From positions 62,001-126,000 of the forward strand of contig NZ_BOLP01000011.1 of assembly GCF_016861695.1 (NCBI RefSeq): 64,000 bases of DNA, given 5' to 3'. The DNA is from Levilactobacillus andaensis. GTDB taxonomy: Bacteria > Bacillota > Bacilli > Lactobacillales > Lactobacillaceae. The notes under the pieces are model-generated. The model was not told where the DNA came from. It searched no databases and saw only the letters and a program-made list of their open reading frames with translations. The translations under genes were made by a program, and so were the position numbers. This document shows positions 26,257-36,029 of the stretch, one piece after another; positions within the stretch are counted from its first letter, which is position 1; each line of letters begins with the position of its first letter.

Positions 26257-26940
26257 TTACTTGTCCGTCTTCCCTTGTTGCGTTTGCACAAATCGTTCAA
26301 TATCGGCTAGTCGTTGCTGGCCCTTTTTAAAATAGGTCGGATCTTGTTGCTTGGCCAAGTCAAAGTAGGTCACGTAGGGTTCGCCCTGAACCATGGCAAC
26401 TAAACCGCGATCAAAGTTCGCCCGGCCGTTCTCAAAGTCTAACGCCAACACTTGATCATAGTACTGCGCCGCCTGAGCCATATTTCCCAGTGCCAACAGA
26501 TTTTCGGCCACCACTTGTAAGGTTGCCGCGTCCTTGGGCTGACTGGTCAGTGCCGTTAAAGCAAAGGCCAACGCCCGCTTGTGGTCGCCGTTAGCCATGT
26601 AGCTCTGCGCCAACATGAGGTAACCGGCACCCTTCCATTGACTACCTAACTGGTCAAATTGTTGAATCGCCTTGGTATAATCCTGAGCGGCATAGTACAC
26701 ATTGCCCAAGCCATACCGGAGCTTTTCCACGACATCCTTTTGGGCCGCAAACAATCCTAAAGCCTTCATCAATAACTCTTCAGCCTGTGCATAGGAATTG
26801 AGGTCGACTAAGACCGTTGCCAACTCATAATAGGCGTCGGCATCCCCCGGATGGGTATCGATGCGTTGTACTAATTGGTGGACTAAACGTTCTGAACGCT
26901 GCTTGTCCGCGTCACGACTTTTTTCATTTTTGTCTGTCAT
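26257..26940 (-). CDS. Tetratricopeptide repeat protein
   Basis: A 227-residue soluble protein with about five TPR units between residues 25 and 215 (for example DADAYYELATVLVDLNSYAQAEELLMKAL and AAQYYDQVLALDFENGRANFDRGL). It probably scaffolds protein contacts; partner unknown. It sits between the phosphatase gene (10 bases) and recD2 (17 bases), an order common in lactobacilli, which points to an operon but does not reveal a function. ATG after AGGTGATGAATA. Confidence 0.85.
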   Translation of the reverse strand: MTDKNEKSRDADKQRSERLVHQLVQRIDTHPGDADAYYELATVLVDLNSYAQAEELLMKALGLFAAQKDVVEKLRYGLGNVYYAAQDYTKAIQQFDQLGSQWKGAGYLMLAQSYMANGDHKRALAFALTALTSQPKDAATLQVVAENLLALGNMAQAAQYYDQVLALDFENGRANFDRGLVAMVQGEPYVTYFDLAKQQDPTYFKKGQQRLADIERFVQTQQGKTDK

Positions 26941-26950
26941 TATTCATCAC

Positions 26951-27607
26951 CTAAATTGTATCGGTCGGCGTTGCCGCGGCCGTTAGAAAACTTGTGTCAT
27001 TCCAGTCGATCAAATCAAAGTGGTGACCATCGGTAGTTTCTAGGATGGTCACACTGGTGTTCCGAATGCCACCGCGCTTCCGCAGGTCAGCAAGTGGTGT
27101 CCCCAGTAATGCATTGATTTCAGCATTCAAAGCGGCCCCATGACTGACGATCAACACATTATCCGTTGGTCGTGGATTGTCCGCCACAATGGTTTGAATC
27201 GCGGGCGTCATCCGGTCGATCACTTCGGTAAAGGTTTCCCCACCAATGGTCGCCGCGTCGTACTGGTCCGGATGGTTGCGAAAGGCATCCAACTCGGCTG
27301 GAAACTGTTGCCGAACATCGTCGAAGGCCATGCCCTCCATTTGTCCCAGATGAAACTCTTCCAAACGGCTCATCAGGGTCAAGGGGACCCGTTGGTGGAG
27401 CTCATGCACGACTCGTCGTGCGGTCACCCGCGCCCGCTTGATGGGACTCGCGTAGGCATGGGTAAACGGCGTGTCACGCAGAAAGTGGCCGACCTGAACC
27501 ATCTGTTGGTAGCTTTCGGTCAACAGGGGTGAATCGCCCCCGGCACCTTGGAAACGACCTTCCAGGTTCCATTGGGTCTTGCCGTGACGAATAAAGTATA
27601 ATTTCAA
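26951..27607 (-). CDS. Histidine phosphatase (phosphoglycerate mutase family)
   Basis: A 218-residue member of the histidine phosphatase superfamily. The phosphohistidine motif is YFIRHGKTQWN at residues 4-14, the second His is in VLIVSHGAALN (about 153), with Arg and Glu partners (RARVTAR; LEEFHLGQMEGM). It is more like the broad-specificity phosphatase GpmB/PhoE branch than dPGM, so substrate is open. The start is TTG with AGGGA about 10 bases ahead. First gene of the run phosphatase-TPR-recD2. Confidence 0.88.
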   Translation of the reverse strand: MKLYFIRHGKTQWNLEGRFQGAGGDSPLLTESYQQMVQVGHFLRDTPFTHAYASPIKRARVTARRVVHELHQRVPLTLMSRLEEFHLGQMEGMAFDDVRQQFPAELDAFRNHPDQYDAATIGGETFTEVIDRMTPAIQTIVADNPRPTDNVLIVSHGAALNAEINALLGTPLADLRKRGGIRNTSVTILETTDGHHFDLIDWNDTSFLTAAATPTDTI

Positions 27608-27709
27608 CGCGTAATCTTCCCTTCTCTACTCTCTTCAATGCTTCTCATACTGGTTATTGGTTACTACAACTTATTTTAAAATGGTTTAAACATAGATTGT
27701 GTTAAATTA

Positions 27710-27900
27710 GCCGCACTCCGGCTGCCAGGGATTCCGCCTGCTGTGGGGACGCTCCGGACTGAGGAACGGTCCTCCGACTCGATTTGAAGCCACACCAGGA
27801 CCGTGTGTCTTCAAAGTCGCCCATATTGGGTGCTAGCCATACGGCCAGCACCCAATATTACCACGGCTGGCTGCATCCCTGGCCTCCTCCGGCTCTGATT
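27710..27900 (+). repeat. Repeat family A, full copy
   Basis: Terminal arms CCAGGGAT / ATCCCTGG. Hairpins: GGACTG / CGGTCC; TTTGAAG (27783-27789) with CACAC / GTGTG and CTTCAAA (27809-27815); and ATATTGGGTGCT 27823-27834 / AGCACCCAATAT 27847-27858. The last stem differs from other copies by paired changes (GGGTGCT/AGCACCC versus GATAGCT/AGCTATC). Faces a family B element at 28125. Confidence 0.93.
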
Positions 27901-28124
27901 GTGCTCTACCACTTTAGTCGTTAAGACCAAGTGCGAATCGAATCATCAGTTAGAGCTGTTATCACCAATTCATCTGTGAATTATCACGTTACTTGGCACA
28001 GGAAACGCAGCAGATATGTCTGATAACCGTACTAATGCTGTAATGGGCTTCTCAATCGATCAATCTTAAATCTCGCATATCCAGCTGGACTGATAATTCA
28101 GCCACTCTGTCGCTATAAATCACA
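27901..28124. other. Spacer between a family A and a family B element
   Basis: About 220 bases without a gene. The first 28 bases (GTGCTCTACCA...TCGTTAA) resemble the sequence just after the family A copy at 57059, so element A may extend about 25 bases further than drawn. Confidence 0.4.
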
Positions 28125-28283
28125 GTGTAAGCCGAGAGGTCGGCAAATATGGGCTCAGGCGCGTCGTTCTACTTAGTCGGCGTTTTTAGCCGGCTTAGTA
28201 GAAAACCAATCTTGGAGACTCGCTTTCGAGGCTTCAAGTTGTGTTCGCACCGTTCCAGCCCATATTTGCCGACCGGTAAGGCG
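28125..28283 (-). repeat. Repeat family B, minus orientation
   Basis: Terminal inverted repeats CGGCAAATATGGGCT / AGCCCATATTTGCCG; compared with the usual GGCAGATATGGG both arms carry the paired A-T change. Inner hairpins TTCTACTTAGTCGGC / GCCGGCTTAGTAGAA and CTTGGAGACTCG / CGAGGCTTCAAG. Confidence 0.92.
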
Positions 28284-28418
28284 ACCTCCACGCCATGTTA
28301 CCGCCACACACGTACATCCTATATATTATGCCAGTTTTGGGGGCTATTTCAAAGAAACTCCGCCAGAAAATTCAATTTTATCCAGATTGCTAGCAACATT
28401 GAACCGTTTGTATCCTAC
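28284..28418. other. Gene-free spacer
   Basis: No gene or motif recognised. Confidence 0.35.
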
Positions 28419-28455
28419 AAAAAGGGTCTAGGACAAAAGTCCCAGACCCTTTTTA
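28419..28455. terminator. Terminator downstream of mnmA (bidirectional)
   Basis: AAAAAGGGTCT-GGAC / GTCC-AGACCCTTTTT with one bulge. On the minus strand it follows the family C element that lies after mnmA. Confidence 0.85.
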
Positions 28456-28477
28456 CGCTCTGAACGTATATTGTGGA

Positions 28478-28593
28478 AACGTGCGCCAAAAGGCAGTCAA
28501 CTCCGCTTAACCCCGATAGACAAACAATCCAAAACCGGGATTATTCGTCTATCGACGTTAATGCTCATTGACTAACCGCCTTTTGTCACACTC
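28478..28593. repeat. Structured intergenic repeat family C, copy 2
   Basis: Outer arms GTGCGCCAAAAGGC 28481-28494 / GCCTTTTGTCACAC 28578-28591; middle arms AGTCAA 28495-28500 / TTGACT 28568-28573; inner arms CGATAGAC 28514-28521 / GTCTATCG 28547-28554; apical AATCC / GGATT. Compared with copy 1 (2681-2797) the middle and inner stems are replaced on both sides but still pair perfectly. Confidence 0.88.
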
Positions 28594-28603
28594 TTAACTG
28601 TGT

Positions 28604-29800
<1,197 letters not shown>

Positions 29801-29959
29801 CTAGTTTACCCATTTTCCAACTGTTTTGCAAGCCTGGCGTTTCCTTTCACCAATCCACTCACTTTGAGCGTTTTCAGGTAGACGCCTCACTCCATCAGCA
29901 CTATAATTAAAAAATGATTAGAATTGCATAATATTTTAATAAGTAAGGAAGCGACACCT

Positions 29960-30928
29960 ATGTCCGCACCCATCATTTCCATCAATCATGCCAGTTTTAG
30001 CTACGTGACCTTTACCAAACAATCCGGCCTCAGTGGCGCTTGGCACGACCTGTTTCACCGCCAAAAAAGCACCGTTCCGGCCGTTCAGAACGTCTCCTTA
30101 CAAGTGAACCGGGGCGAAGTTCTCGGCCTCCTAGGCGCCAATGGGGCGGGCAAAACGACCCTGATCAAACTCATGACCGGCATTCTTCCAGTTAACACGG
30201 GTAACGTGCACCTTTTTACCGACCAAGTTCCCTTTCGCAAGCGCCCCGCCTTTCTCCAACGCATCGGCGTGATGCTCAGTCAAAAGAGTCAGTTGGCCTG
30301 GGACCTGCCACCACTGGACACACTAGTCTTGTTACGGGAAATTTACCACATTCCCCACGACCAATTTACCACCTGGCTGGCCTTTCTCACCAAGGAACTG
30401 GCGGTCACACCACAACTGCATGTGCCGGTTCGTAAATTGTCACTGGGCCAGCGCATTAAGTTTGAGTTGATCTGTGCACTGATCCATCGACCGGAGATCC
30501 TCTTCCTGGACGAACCCACGATTGGCATCGACGTCAGCAGTCAGGCCAACATCTATCGGTTTCTGAAACAGCTGAACCACGATACCCAGATGACGATCAT
30601 CCTGACCAGCCACAACACCAAGGATATCGAGGCCTTGGCACAACGTGTAGCGGTCATTAACCATGGCAAAAAGATCTTCGATGGCACCACGACCGGTCTG
30701 ATCAGTCATTACGCGACCGTGCCGCTGCTGGAAATCGTGACGGACGGGCCACTCGCCCCATTGCCCGCACACGTTCGCCGGGTAGATGCCATCCATTACG
30801 AAGTGAACGCCACCACACTGGCCACGTTGCCGATCGACCCGCGCCACATTTTAAGCGTGACTCGGCGCAACGGTAGCCTGGACGCCATCCTCACACAGCT
30901 GTTTTCGGAGGAGGCGCCAACACAATGA
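29960..30928 (+). CDS. ABC-2 type exporter ATP-binding protein
   Basis: A 322-residue ATPase with Walker A GANGAGKTTLIKL (about 62), signature LSLGQRIKFEL (about 162), Walker B ILFLDEPTIGID (about 184) and a C-terminal domain of about 80 residues. The N-terminal insertion between the first strands (FTKQSGLSGAWHDLFHR) is typical of COG4586-type ATPases. It energises the two permeases encoded directly downstream (ATGA overlap with the first). Substrate unknown; such systems export lipids, drugs or polysaccharide. ATG at 29960 follows AAGGAA by about 10 bases. First gene of a plus-strand cassette inside a minus-strand run. Confidence 0.9.
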   Translation: MSAPIISINHASFSYVTFTKQSGLSGAWHDLFHRQKSTVPAVQNVSLQVNRGEVLGLLGANGAGKTTLIKLMTGILPVNTGNVHLFTDQVPFRKRPAFLQRIGVMLSQKSQLAWDLPPLDTLVLLREIYHIPHDQFTTWLAFLTKELAVTPQLHVPVRKLSLGQRIKFELICALIHRPEILFLDEPTIGIDVSSQANIYRFLKQLNHDTQMTIILTSHNTKDIEALAQRVAVINHGKKIFDGTTTGLISHYATVPLLEIVTDGPLAPLPAHVRRVDAIHYEVNATTLATLPIDPRHILSVTRRNGSLDAILTQLFSEEAPTQ

Positions 30929-31701
30929 AATACTGGGTAACCTGTCAAAATGCCCTACTGACCACGTTGGCCTACCGGGGTAACCTCCTTTTGCACTTAT
31001 TGACCACTACTATTAACGTTTTAGTCACCATTTTCATGTGGCTAGCTGTCTATAATTTTAGCGGGCGTTCCGACATCGCTGGCATCCAACCGCAACAAAT
31101 GGTGCTCTACCTGATTGTCGTCAATATCCTAGCGCTGATTTTCTCTGCGGACCCCATCTTTAAATTTAGTGGGCTGGTGCGTAGTGGCAATCTTTCCATC
31201 GTCCTCATGCGGCCCATCAATTATTTCGTTCAGAGTTTCTGGGATTACCTCGGACGGGCCATTCCCTACCTCATCATTTATGGCCTCGCAACTGGCATCA
31301 TCAGCCCCGTCTTTCACCGGGGACCACTGTATGGCCTCAGCAGTCTCTTGCTCATGGCCGTGACGTACGGCATGTTCTTTCTTATGATCACCGCCATCAG
31401 TCTTTGCAGCTTCTGGCTGGTCCAGGTCTGGCCCCTGCGTCCCGTATTGAGCGCCCTCTTCTTACTGCTCGGAGGCCAGGCCTTTCCGCTCCAAGTCCTG
31501 CCAGCAACCTTTTCCTGGCTGATTTACAATCCCTTTTCCTTGGCCGGAAATCAACTGACCTTACTGCTGTTAGGAAAACTCTCCCTCGGTCAAATTGCGA
31601 CTACCGGGGGCTGGGCCATGCTCTGGACCATCGTTGCCCTCGTTCTGATCAAATTGACCTGGCAGCGCGGGATTCGTTCCTATGAGGGGGTGGGCAGCTA
31701 A
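30925..31701 (+). CDS. ABC-2 family exporter permease 1 (COG4587-like)
   Basis: A 258-residue membrane protein with about six transmembrane segments and no signal peptide; it begins with a cytoplasmic stretch and the motif AYRGNLLLHLL, and contains RSGNLSIVLMRPINYFVQSF, the conserved loop of this permease family. It forms a heterodimer with the next gene product. Overlaps the ATPase gene by ATGA and the next gene by one base, so translation is probably coupled. Confidence 0.85.
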   Translation: MKYWVTCQNALLTTLAYRGNLLLHLLTTTINVLVTIFMWLAVYNFSGRSDIAGIQPQQMVLYLIVVNILALIFSADPIFKFSGLVRSGNLSIVLMRPINYFVQSFWDYLGRAIPYLIIYGLATGIISPVFHRGPLYGLSSLLLMAVTYGMFFLMITAISLCSFWLVQVWPLRPVLSALFLLLGGQAFPLQVLPATFSWLIYNPFSLAGNQLTLLLLGKLSLGQIATTGGWAMLWTIVALVLIKLTWQRGIRSYEGVGS

Positions 31702-32468
31702 TGGTCAAAATTTATCGCGTGTTGGTCACCCAGAGTCTCGCGGAAACCATGACCTACCGGGTAACGACTATTTTAACCGCCTTATTCGGCGTCTTATTCT
31801 ATGCTATCGAGTTGATTACCGGGGGTGTCTACTTTTCGTTTACGCCCACCATTTACGGCTGGAACTTCCTAGATTACCTGAATCTCATCACGACGGCCAA
31901 CCTCATCAGCTACGCCTACCAATTTTTATTTGTTGCTGCCCACGAGGACCTTGCCGACCAAATTTTGTCGGGCAACTTGGACTATTCCTTGCTACGGCCG
32001 GTAAACTCCTATTGGTTCCACGCCTGTTACCGGGTGGACTTTCCCTCGCTGGTCACGTTGATTCTGACGGGGATCATCGAGGGCGTCATCTTGGCACGGC
32101 TACACCCAACGCCGCTCAATTTGCTGTTTTACTTGATTGCGGTCATCGTGGGAGTTGCTTTCGTCTTCGCCCTCAACCAGATCATGGTGACGCTGGCCTT
32201 TTGGGTCGACGGCCTGACCGCACTCAATGGCATCCCCGAAGATCTGATGACGGCCTCGGCTAGACCAGCTAAAATTTACCCGCGGATGATTCAACAACTC
32301 TTTCTCTGGGTCATCCCGTCATTGGCCATCACCAACGTTCCGGCCCAATTTGGCCACAATCACCCCACGTGGCTCCTGTTGTGGACAACGCTGGTCACTG
32401 GGCTGTTACTCATACTTTCATACATCGAATGGCAACGAGGTCTGCTCAAATATGTCTCGGCCAACTAA
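31701..32468 (+). CDS. ABC-2 family exporter permease 2 (COG3694-like)
   Basis: A 255-residue membrane protein with about six transmembrane segments. MTYRVTTILTALFGVLFY and DQILSGNLDYSLLRPVNSYWFH (the LSGNLDxxLxRP loop shared with the first permease) mark the family. Translation overlaps the previous gene by one base; the NUDIX gene follows after 11 bases. Confidence 0.85.
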   Translation: MVKIYRVLVTQSLAETMTYRVTTILTALFGVLFYAIELITGGVYFSFTPTIYGWNFLDYLNLITTANLISYAYQFLFVAAHEDLADQILSGNLDYSLLRPVNSYWFHACYRVDFPSLVTLILTGIIEGVILARLHPTPLNLLFYLIAVIVGVAFVFALNQIMVTLAFWVDGLTALNGIPEDLMTASARPAKIYPRMIQQLFLWVIPSLAITNVPAQFGHNHPTWLLLWTTLVTGLLLILSYIEWQRGLLKYVSAN

Positions 32469-32479
32469 GGAGACGCCCC

Positions 32480-32956
32480 ATGGAACACGAACCCAATGAC
32501 ATCACCCTAGAAACTGCCAATGGTAACTTCAATTACCGTGCAGCCGGCACCATCTTTGACACGACTGGCCGCATTCTCGTCACCACCTCGACCACGGCCG
32601 ATGCTGTTCTAATTGGCGGGCGCGTCAAGCTCCACGAATCGGCTGCGGCCGCCATCACCCGTGAATTTCGCGAAGAACTTGGCGTCGTAGTCACCCCGAC
32701 TCGCTTGCTAGCAGTAGCTGATCACCAAGCCACAATTCCAGGTGAAACCTGGCAACAAGTTGTGCTCCTCTTCCAAGTTGAAACGACAGCCACCTTACCA
32801 GCGGCTACCTGCAATGGCGACCGCTTACTCTGGAAAACACCGGAACAGCTCACCAAGATTGATTTTCAACCGGCAGAACTCCAGCAGTTTCTCCAGCCAA
32901 ATCGGTCGCCACTCTACGTTCAAGACCTGGACGATGGCTTCGGGTCTAGCTGGTGA
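32480..32956 (+). CDS. NUDIX hydrolase
   Basis: A 158-residue protein with a complete Nudix box GGRVKLHESAAAAITREFREELGV (Mg-binding Glu residues in REFREELG), residues about 54-77. It hydrolyses a nucleoside diphosphate derivative; the substrate is unknown. AAGGAG lies 7 bases ahead of the ATG at 32480, 11 bases after the exporter permease stop, so it is the last gene of that cassette. Confidence 0.88.
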   Translation: MEHEPNDITLETANGNFNYRAAGTIFDTTGRILVTTSTTADAVLIGGRVKLHESAAAAITREFREELGVVVTPTRLLAVADHQATIPGETWQQVVLLFQVETTATLPAATCNGDRLLWKTPEQLTKIDFQPAELQQFLQPNRSPLYVQDLDDGFGSSW

Positions 32957-33032
32957 GCTAGTTCTAAAATACCAGTCATGCCCGTTCTAGCAACAACAGT
33001 GGAACTAAAACTAGGCAACCTGGTGATTCTTT

Positions 33033-33194
33033 CGCCTTACCGGCCGGCAGATATGGGCTGGAACGGTGCGAACACAACTTGAAGCCTCGAAAGAACCGAG
33101 TCTACAAGCTTGGTTTTCTACTAAGCCGGCAAGAATCGCCAACTAAGTAGAACGACGCGCCTGAGCCCATATCTGCCGACCTCTCGGCTTACAC
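33033..33194 (+). repeat. Repeat family B, full copy
   Basis: Terminal inverted repeats GGCAGATATGGGCT 33046-33059 / AGCCCATATCTGCC 33164-33177, perfect. Inner hairpins CTTGAAG-CTCG (from 33078) / CGAG-CTACAAG with loop AAAGAAC, and TTCTACT 33116-33122 / AGTAGAA 33146-33152. Likeness with the copy at 59737 extends about 22 bases further left. Confidence 0.92.
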
Positions 33195-33280
33195 AGCCTT
33201 CTTAGGCGACAAGGATAATAACTGTACCCATCGTTATTGATCCTTTATTGACTGTTGTCGTGGTAAAACACAACCACAAA

Positions 33281-33310
33281 CAGGCGGAATCTCTGGCAGC
33301 CGCAGTGCGG
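33281..33310 (-). repeat. Solo end of repeat family A, minus orientation
   Basis: CAGGCGGAATCTCTGGCAGC followed by CGCAGTGCGG is the outer terminus of family A; the other 150 bases are absent. It faces the family B copy at 33033. Confidence 0.7.
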
Positions 33311-33338
33311 CAAGATTTAGCCAAACCTAACGCCAATC

Positions 33339-33376
33339 AAAAAACGCCGTCCCCACATGGAGAACGACGTTTTTTA
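33339..33376 (-). terminator. Terminator of the csp-to-DUF1831 operon
   Basis: AAAACGTCGTTC / GACGGCGTTTT type stem with A and T runs on both sides. Confidence 0.85.
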
Positions 33377-33390
33377 GTGATAATCAACCA

Positions 33391-33732
33391 CTACTTCTTT
33401 TGCAAGATCTCGCGGTCAATCAGGTTTTGTAAGATAAAGTGGTATTGTTCCACGTTACCTTCCGCGTGCGTCCCCTTGAAGATGTTGACGCGGCTGTTAC
33501 CGGAAGCGTTGGTCGTTGCCATCTTGAACCCACTTAGGTCCTTGGCCACGGTCACCCGCAACATTTGATTCTTATTGTAGGGTGACGTTGGGTCAACGGA
33601 GCGTTCCAACGTATAATTCCCGGCATGGGAGATTTGGAAGCCCACGTCCTTCAACGCATAGGGCTTCACATTTGGATGGAGCACGTAGGTATCCGTGTCA
33701 CCCTCGATTTTCATTTCTTTAGCAAATAGCAT
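33391..33732 (-). CDS. DUF1831 protein linked to cysteine desulfurase
   Basis: A 113-residue protein of the DUF1831 family, found in lactobacilli next to a cysteine desulfurase gene. No known catalytic motif; one compact alpha/beta domain is expected. Its stop-to-start distance to iscS is one base, so it is translated from the same message and a role with sulfur transfer or Fe-S/thiolation is possible (inference only). A terminator follows. Confidence 0.82.
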   Translation of the reverse strand: MLFAKEMKIEGDTDTYVLHPNVKPYALKDVGFQISHAGNYTLERSVDPTSPYNKNQMLRVTVAKDLSGFKMATTNASGNSRVNIFKGTHAEGNVEQYHFILQNLIDREILQKK

Positions 33733-33733
33733 G

Positions 33734-34930
33734 TTACTTCACCTCACTGTGAGAAAGTCGCTTAACAATGGCACTGACGTTCTTCACGAAAGCGTCAATG
33801 TCAGCGCTAGTCGTCTGTTGACCAAATGATAACCGGATGGATTCCGCAATTCGCGGACTATCGGCACCAAACATCGCGGTCAACACATGGGATGGTTCAA
33901 TCGACCCGGCCGTGCAGGCTGAACCCCCGGAAACGGCGATTCCCGCCAAATCCAGGTTGGTCTGCATGACATAAGTTGAGATTCCCTTGATCCAGATGTT
34001 CAAGACGTGCTCCAGGTTTTCCCCCTCAAGGGACCCGTTAATCTCAAAGTCAATACCGTTGTCGGTTAAGCCTTTAACGACTTGTTCCTTGAAGCCATGG
34101 AACCGGGCCCGCTTTTCGGCCTTGACCTCCGGCGTCAGTAGCTTAGCGGCCACCGCCATCCCGGCAATTGCGGGAACATTTTCCGTTCCGGCCCGGCGCT
34201 TTTCTTCTTGGTCGCCACCCTTGATCAAACTAGGAAAGTTGACACCCTCCCGTTTGTACAAGAAGCCGATCATCTTGGGGCCGTTGATCTTGTGGGCAGA
34301 CGTCGACAACATGTCAATGTGGTCGCGTTGCACGTCAATATCGAGTGACCCGTAGGCCTGAACCGCATCGGTATGGAACCAAGCTTGGTGGTCCTTTAGA
34401 ATTTCACCAATCTCATGAATCGGCATCCGGCTACCAACCTCGTTGTTTCCCATCATGATGGTCACCAGGATGGTGTCGTCACGTAGCGCAGCCTTAAAGT
34501 CATCGAGACTGATCCGGCCATACTCGTCGACAGGCAAATAGGTCACGTCAAAGCCCTGCTCCTCTAAGGCGTGCAGTGGCTTTAACACGGCTTCATGCTC
34601 AATCTCCGTGGTAATGATGTGCTTACCCAGTGACTGCCGAGCCAGCGCCGTCTGGGTAATAGCCGTGTTATCACTTTCACTCCCACCACTGGTGAAGATG
34701 ATCTCTTCATCGTGCGCAGCGTTGACGCTCTTGGCAATCACCTGGCGACTATTTTCCATGACCGTATGGGCTTGACGTCCCAAGCCATACAGTGTTGACG
34801 CGTTGCCGTAAACGTTGGCCATCTTGTCGACCATTTCGTTTAGGACCTCGGGTGCCATGGGGGTCGTTGCGGCGTTGTCCAGGTAGATTTCCCGGACAGC
34901 ATTACTATTATCAATATGAATCTCTTGCAT
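33734..34930 (-). CDS. iscS: Cysteine desulfurase (IscS/NifS family)
   Basis: A 398-residue PLP enzyme that takes sulfur from cysteine for tRNA thiolation and Fe-S work. IYLDNAATTP at the N-terminus, EIIFTSGGSESDN, HTDAVQAYG, the PLP-Lys in LSTSAHKINGPKMIGFLY (about 205) and the active Cys in GSACTAGSIEPSHVL (about 330) are present. ATG at 34930 lies 10 bases after AGGAGG. It probably serves MnmA. Symbol could equally be nifS/nifZ-like; the class is certain. Confidence 0.93.
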   Translation of the reverse strand: MQEIHIDNSNAVREIYLDNAATTPMAPEVLNEMVDKMANVYGNASTLYGLGRQAHTVMENSRQVIAKSVNAAHDEEIIFTSGGSESDNTAITQTALARQSLGKHIITTEIEHEAVLKPLHALEEQGFDVTYLPVDEYGRISLDDFKAALRDDTILVTIMMGNNEVGSRMPIHEIGEILKDHQAWFHTDAVQAYGSLDIDVQRDHIDMLSTSAHKINGPKMIGFLYKREGVNFPSLIKGGDQEEKRRAGTENVPAIAGMAVAAKLLTPEVKAEKRARFHGFKEQVVKGLTDNGIDFEINGSLEGENLEHVLNIWIKGISTYVMQTNLDLAGIAVSGGSACTAGSIEPSHVLTAMFGADSPRIAESIRLSFGQQTTSADIDAFVKNVSAIVKRLSHSEVK

Positions 34931-34957
34931 CCTCAAAAAACCTCCTGAAAAGCTTTG

Positions 34958-35650
34958 CTAGTTCTGTGCGGCTAACAAGGCTAATAACATTTGTGCAGAA
35001 CGATGGCCTGCATCAATAATAAAGTCATCAAAGTTAACACCGGAATCATTATCGGCGTTGTCGGACATCGCCCGAACCACAACGTAAGGGACGTCGAATT
35101 GGTGGGCAACTTGACCGACTGCGGCCCCTTCCATTTCACCAGATAAGGCATCTGGGAAGTGGCCCATGATGGCCTTGATGGTCTCTGGGCTGTTCAGAAA
35201 CTGATCCCCGGTCACAATCAAACCAAGCTTGGTCTTCAAGCCGGTTTCAGCAGCGGCGGCCACAATCTTTTCGCCCCATTCTTTGGAAGCAGTGAATCGA
35301 GCTGGCTGTTGTGGTAATTGACCGTATTCGTAGCCAAAGGCCCGCGCATCGGCATCGTGATAAGCCGTTTCGGTGGAAACGACCACGTCACCAATGTTTA
35401 AGTCAGGCGCCAAGGCTCCGGCCGACCCAGAGTTGATCATCACGTCAACATTAAATTGGGTAATCAATAAAGCGGTCGTCAAACCAGCTTCCACTTTCCC
35501 AATTCCGGATTGGACCAGAACGACGGATTGGCCGTGAATGGTCCCTTGATAAAATTCCAATCCATGAATGACGGTCGTTGTCCCGTTCTCGAGGGCATCG
35601 TGTAATTCCTTAATTTCTTCTTCCATGGCGCAGAGGATTCCAAATGTCAT
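34958..35650 (-). CDS. mtnN: 5'-methylthioadenosine/S-adenosylhomocysteine nucleosidase
   Basis: A 230-residue nucleosidase that cleaves MTA and SAH, recycling products of SAM-dependent reactions. MTFGILCAMEEEI at the start (catalytic Glu), NSGSAGAL, LSGEMEGAAVGQVA (about 170) and VVRAMSDNAD with the catalytic Asp (about 197) are diagnostic. Located 27 bases upstream of iscS in the same direction, inside the csp-nudF-(94 aa)-mtnN-iscS-DUF1831 operon. Confidence 0.95.
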   Translation of the reverse strand: MTFGILCAMEEEIKELHDALENGTTTVIHGLEFYQGTIHGQSVVLVQSGIGKVEAGLTTALLITQFNVDVMINSGSAGALAPDLNIGDVVVSTETAYHDADARAFGYEYGQLPQQPARFTASKEWGEKIVAAAAETGLKTKLGLIVTGDQFLNSPETIKAIMGHFPDALSGEMEGAAVGQVAHQFDVPYVVVRAMSDNADNDSGVNFDDFIIDAGHRSAQMLLALLAAQN

Positions 35651-35736
35651 GTTGTGTCGCCAACTCCTTTTTTATGTTTATTTACTTAATTAATCAAGAA
35701 AACAGCTAAAACGTGAATTCCACGCCTAGCCGCTAC

Positions 35737-36021
35737 TTAAAACTCAACAAAGAATAGAATCAAATAGACCGCGATAATCAACACGACCAACCAGCCAATC
35801 GCCCAGTTGAGTCGCCGACCCAATCGGTGCTGCTTGTCACCCGTGGGATTAACCCGTTGATTCGATTCTACTTCATCATCCGGAAGCGGATCACCGTGAG
35901 TGCGGGCGTATTCCTTTTCGACCTGCACCCGTTTGCGGTCACGCTCCTGAAATTCCTTTTCAGCGCGTTCCTGCTCCTTACGGTAATCTGCTCTCGTTTT
36001 CGGTTGATCATCCTGTTGCAT
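35737..36021 (-). CDS. Small single-pass membrane protein, unknown
   Basis: A 94-residue protein. Residues 1-68 are highly charged and helical (RADYRKEQERAEKEFQERDR), residues about 73-92 form one transmembrane helix (WAIGWLVVLIIAVYLILFF), and there is no signal peptide, so the charged part should face the cytoplasm. Not recognised as a named family. It follows nudF by 8 bases and precedes mtnN, and this order is usual in lactobacilli. ATG with AGGTGA ahead. Confidence 0.78.
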   Translation of the reverse strand: MQQDDQPKTRADYRKEQERAEKEFQERDRKRVQVEKEYARTHGDPLPDDEVESNQRVNPTGDKQHRLGRRLNWAIGWLVVLIIAVYLILFFVEF

Positions 36022-36029
36022 GCTGTCAC

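Noticed and set aside
27710-28283. Facing repeats as a CRISPR array or IS remnant
   Set aside because: No short regular repeats or unique spacers, no transposase frame; elements are 160-190 bp with inner hairpins.
31682-32263. 193-codon frame overlapping the second ABC permease
   Set aside because: Plus-one shifted shadow of the permease; the permease frame has membrane segments and a coupled start.
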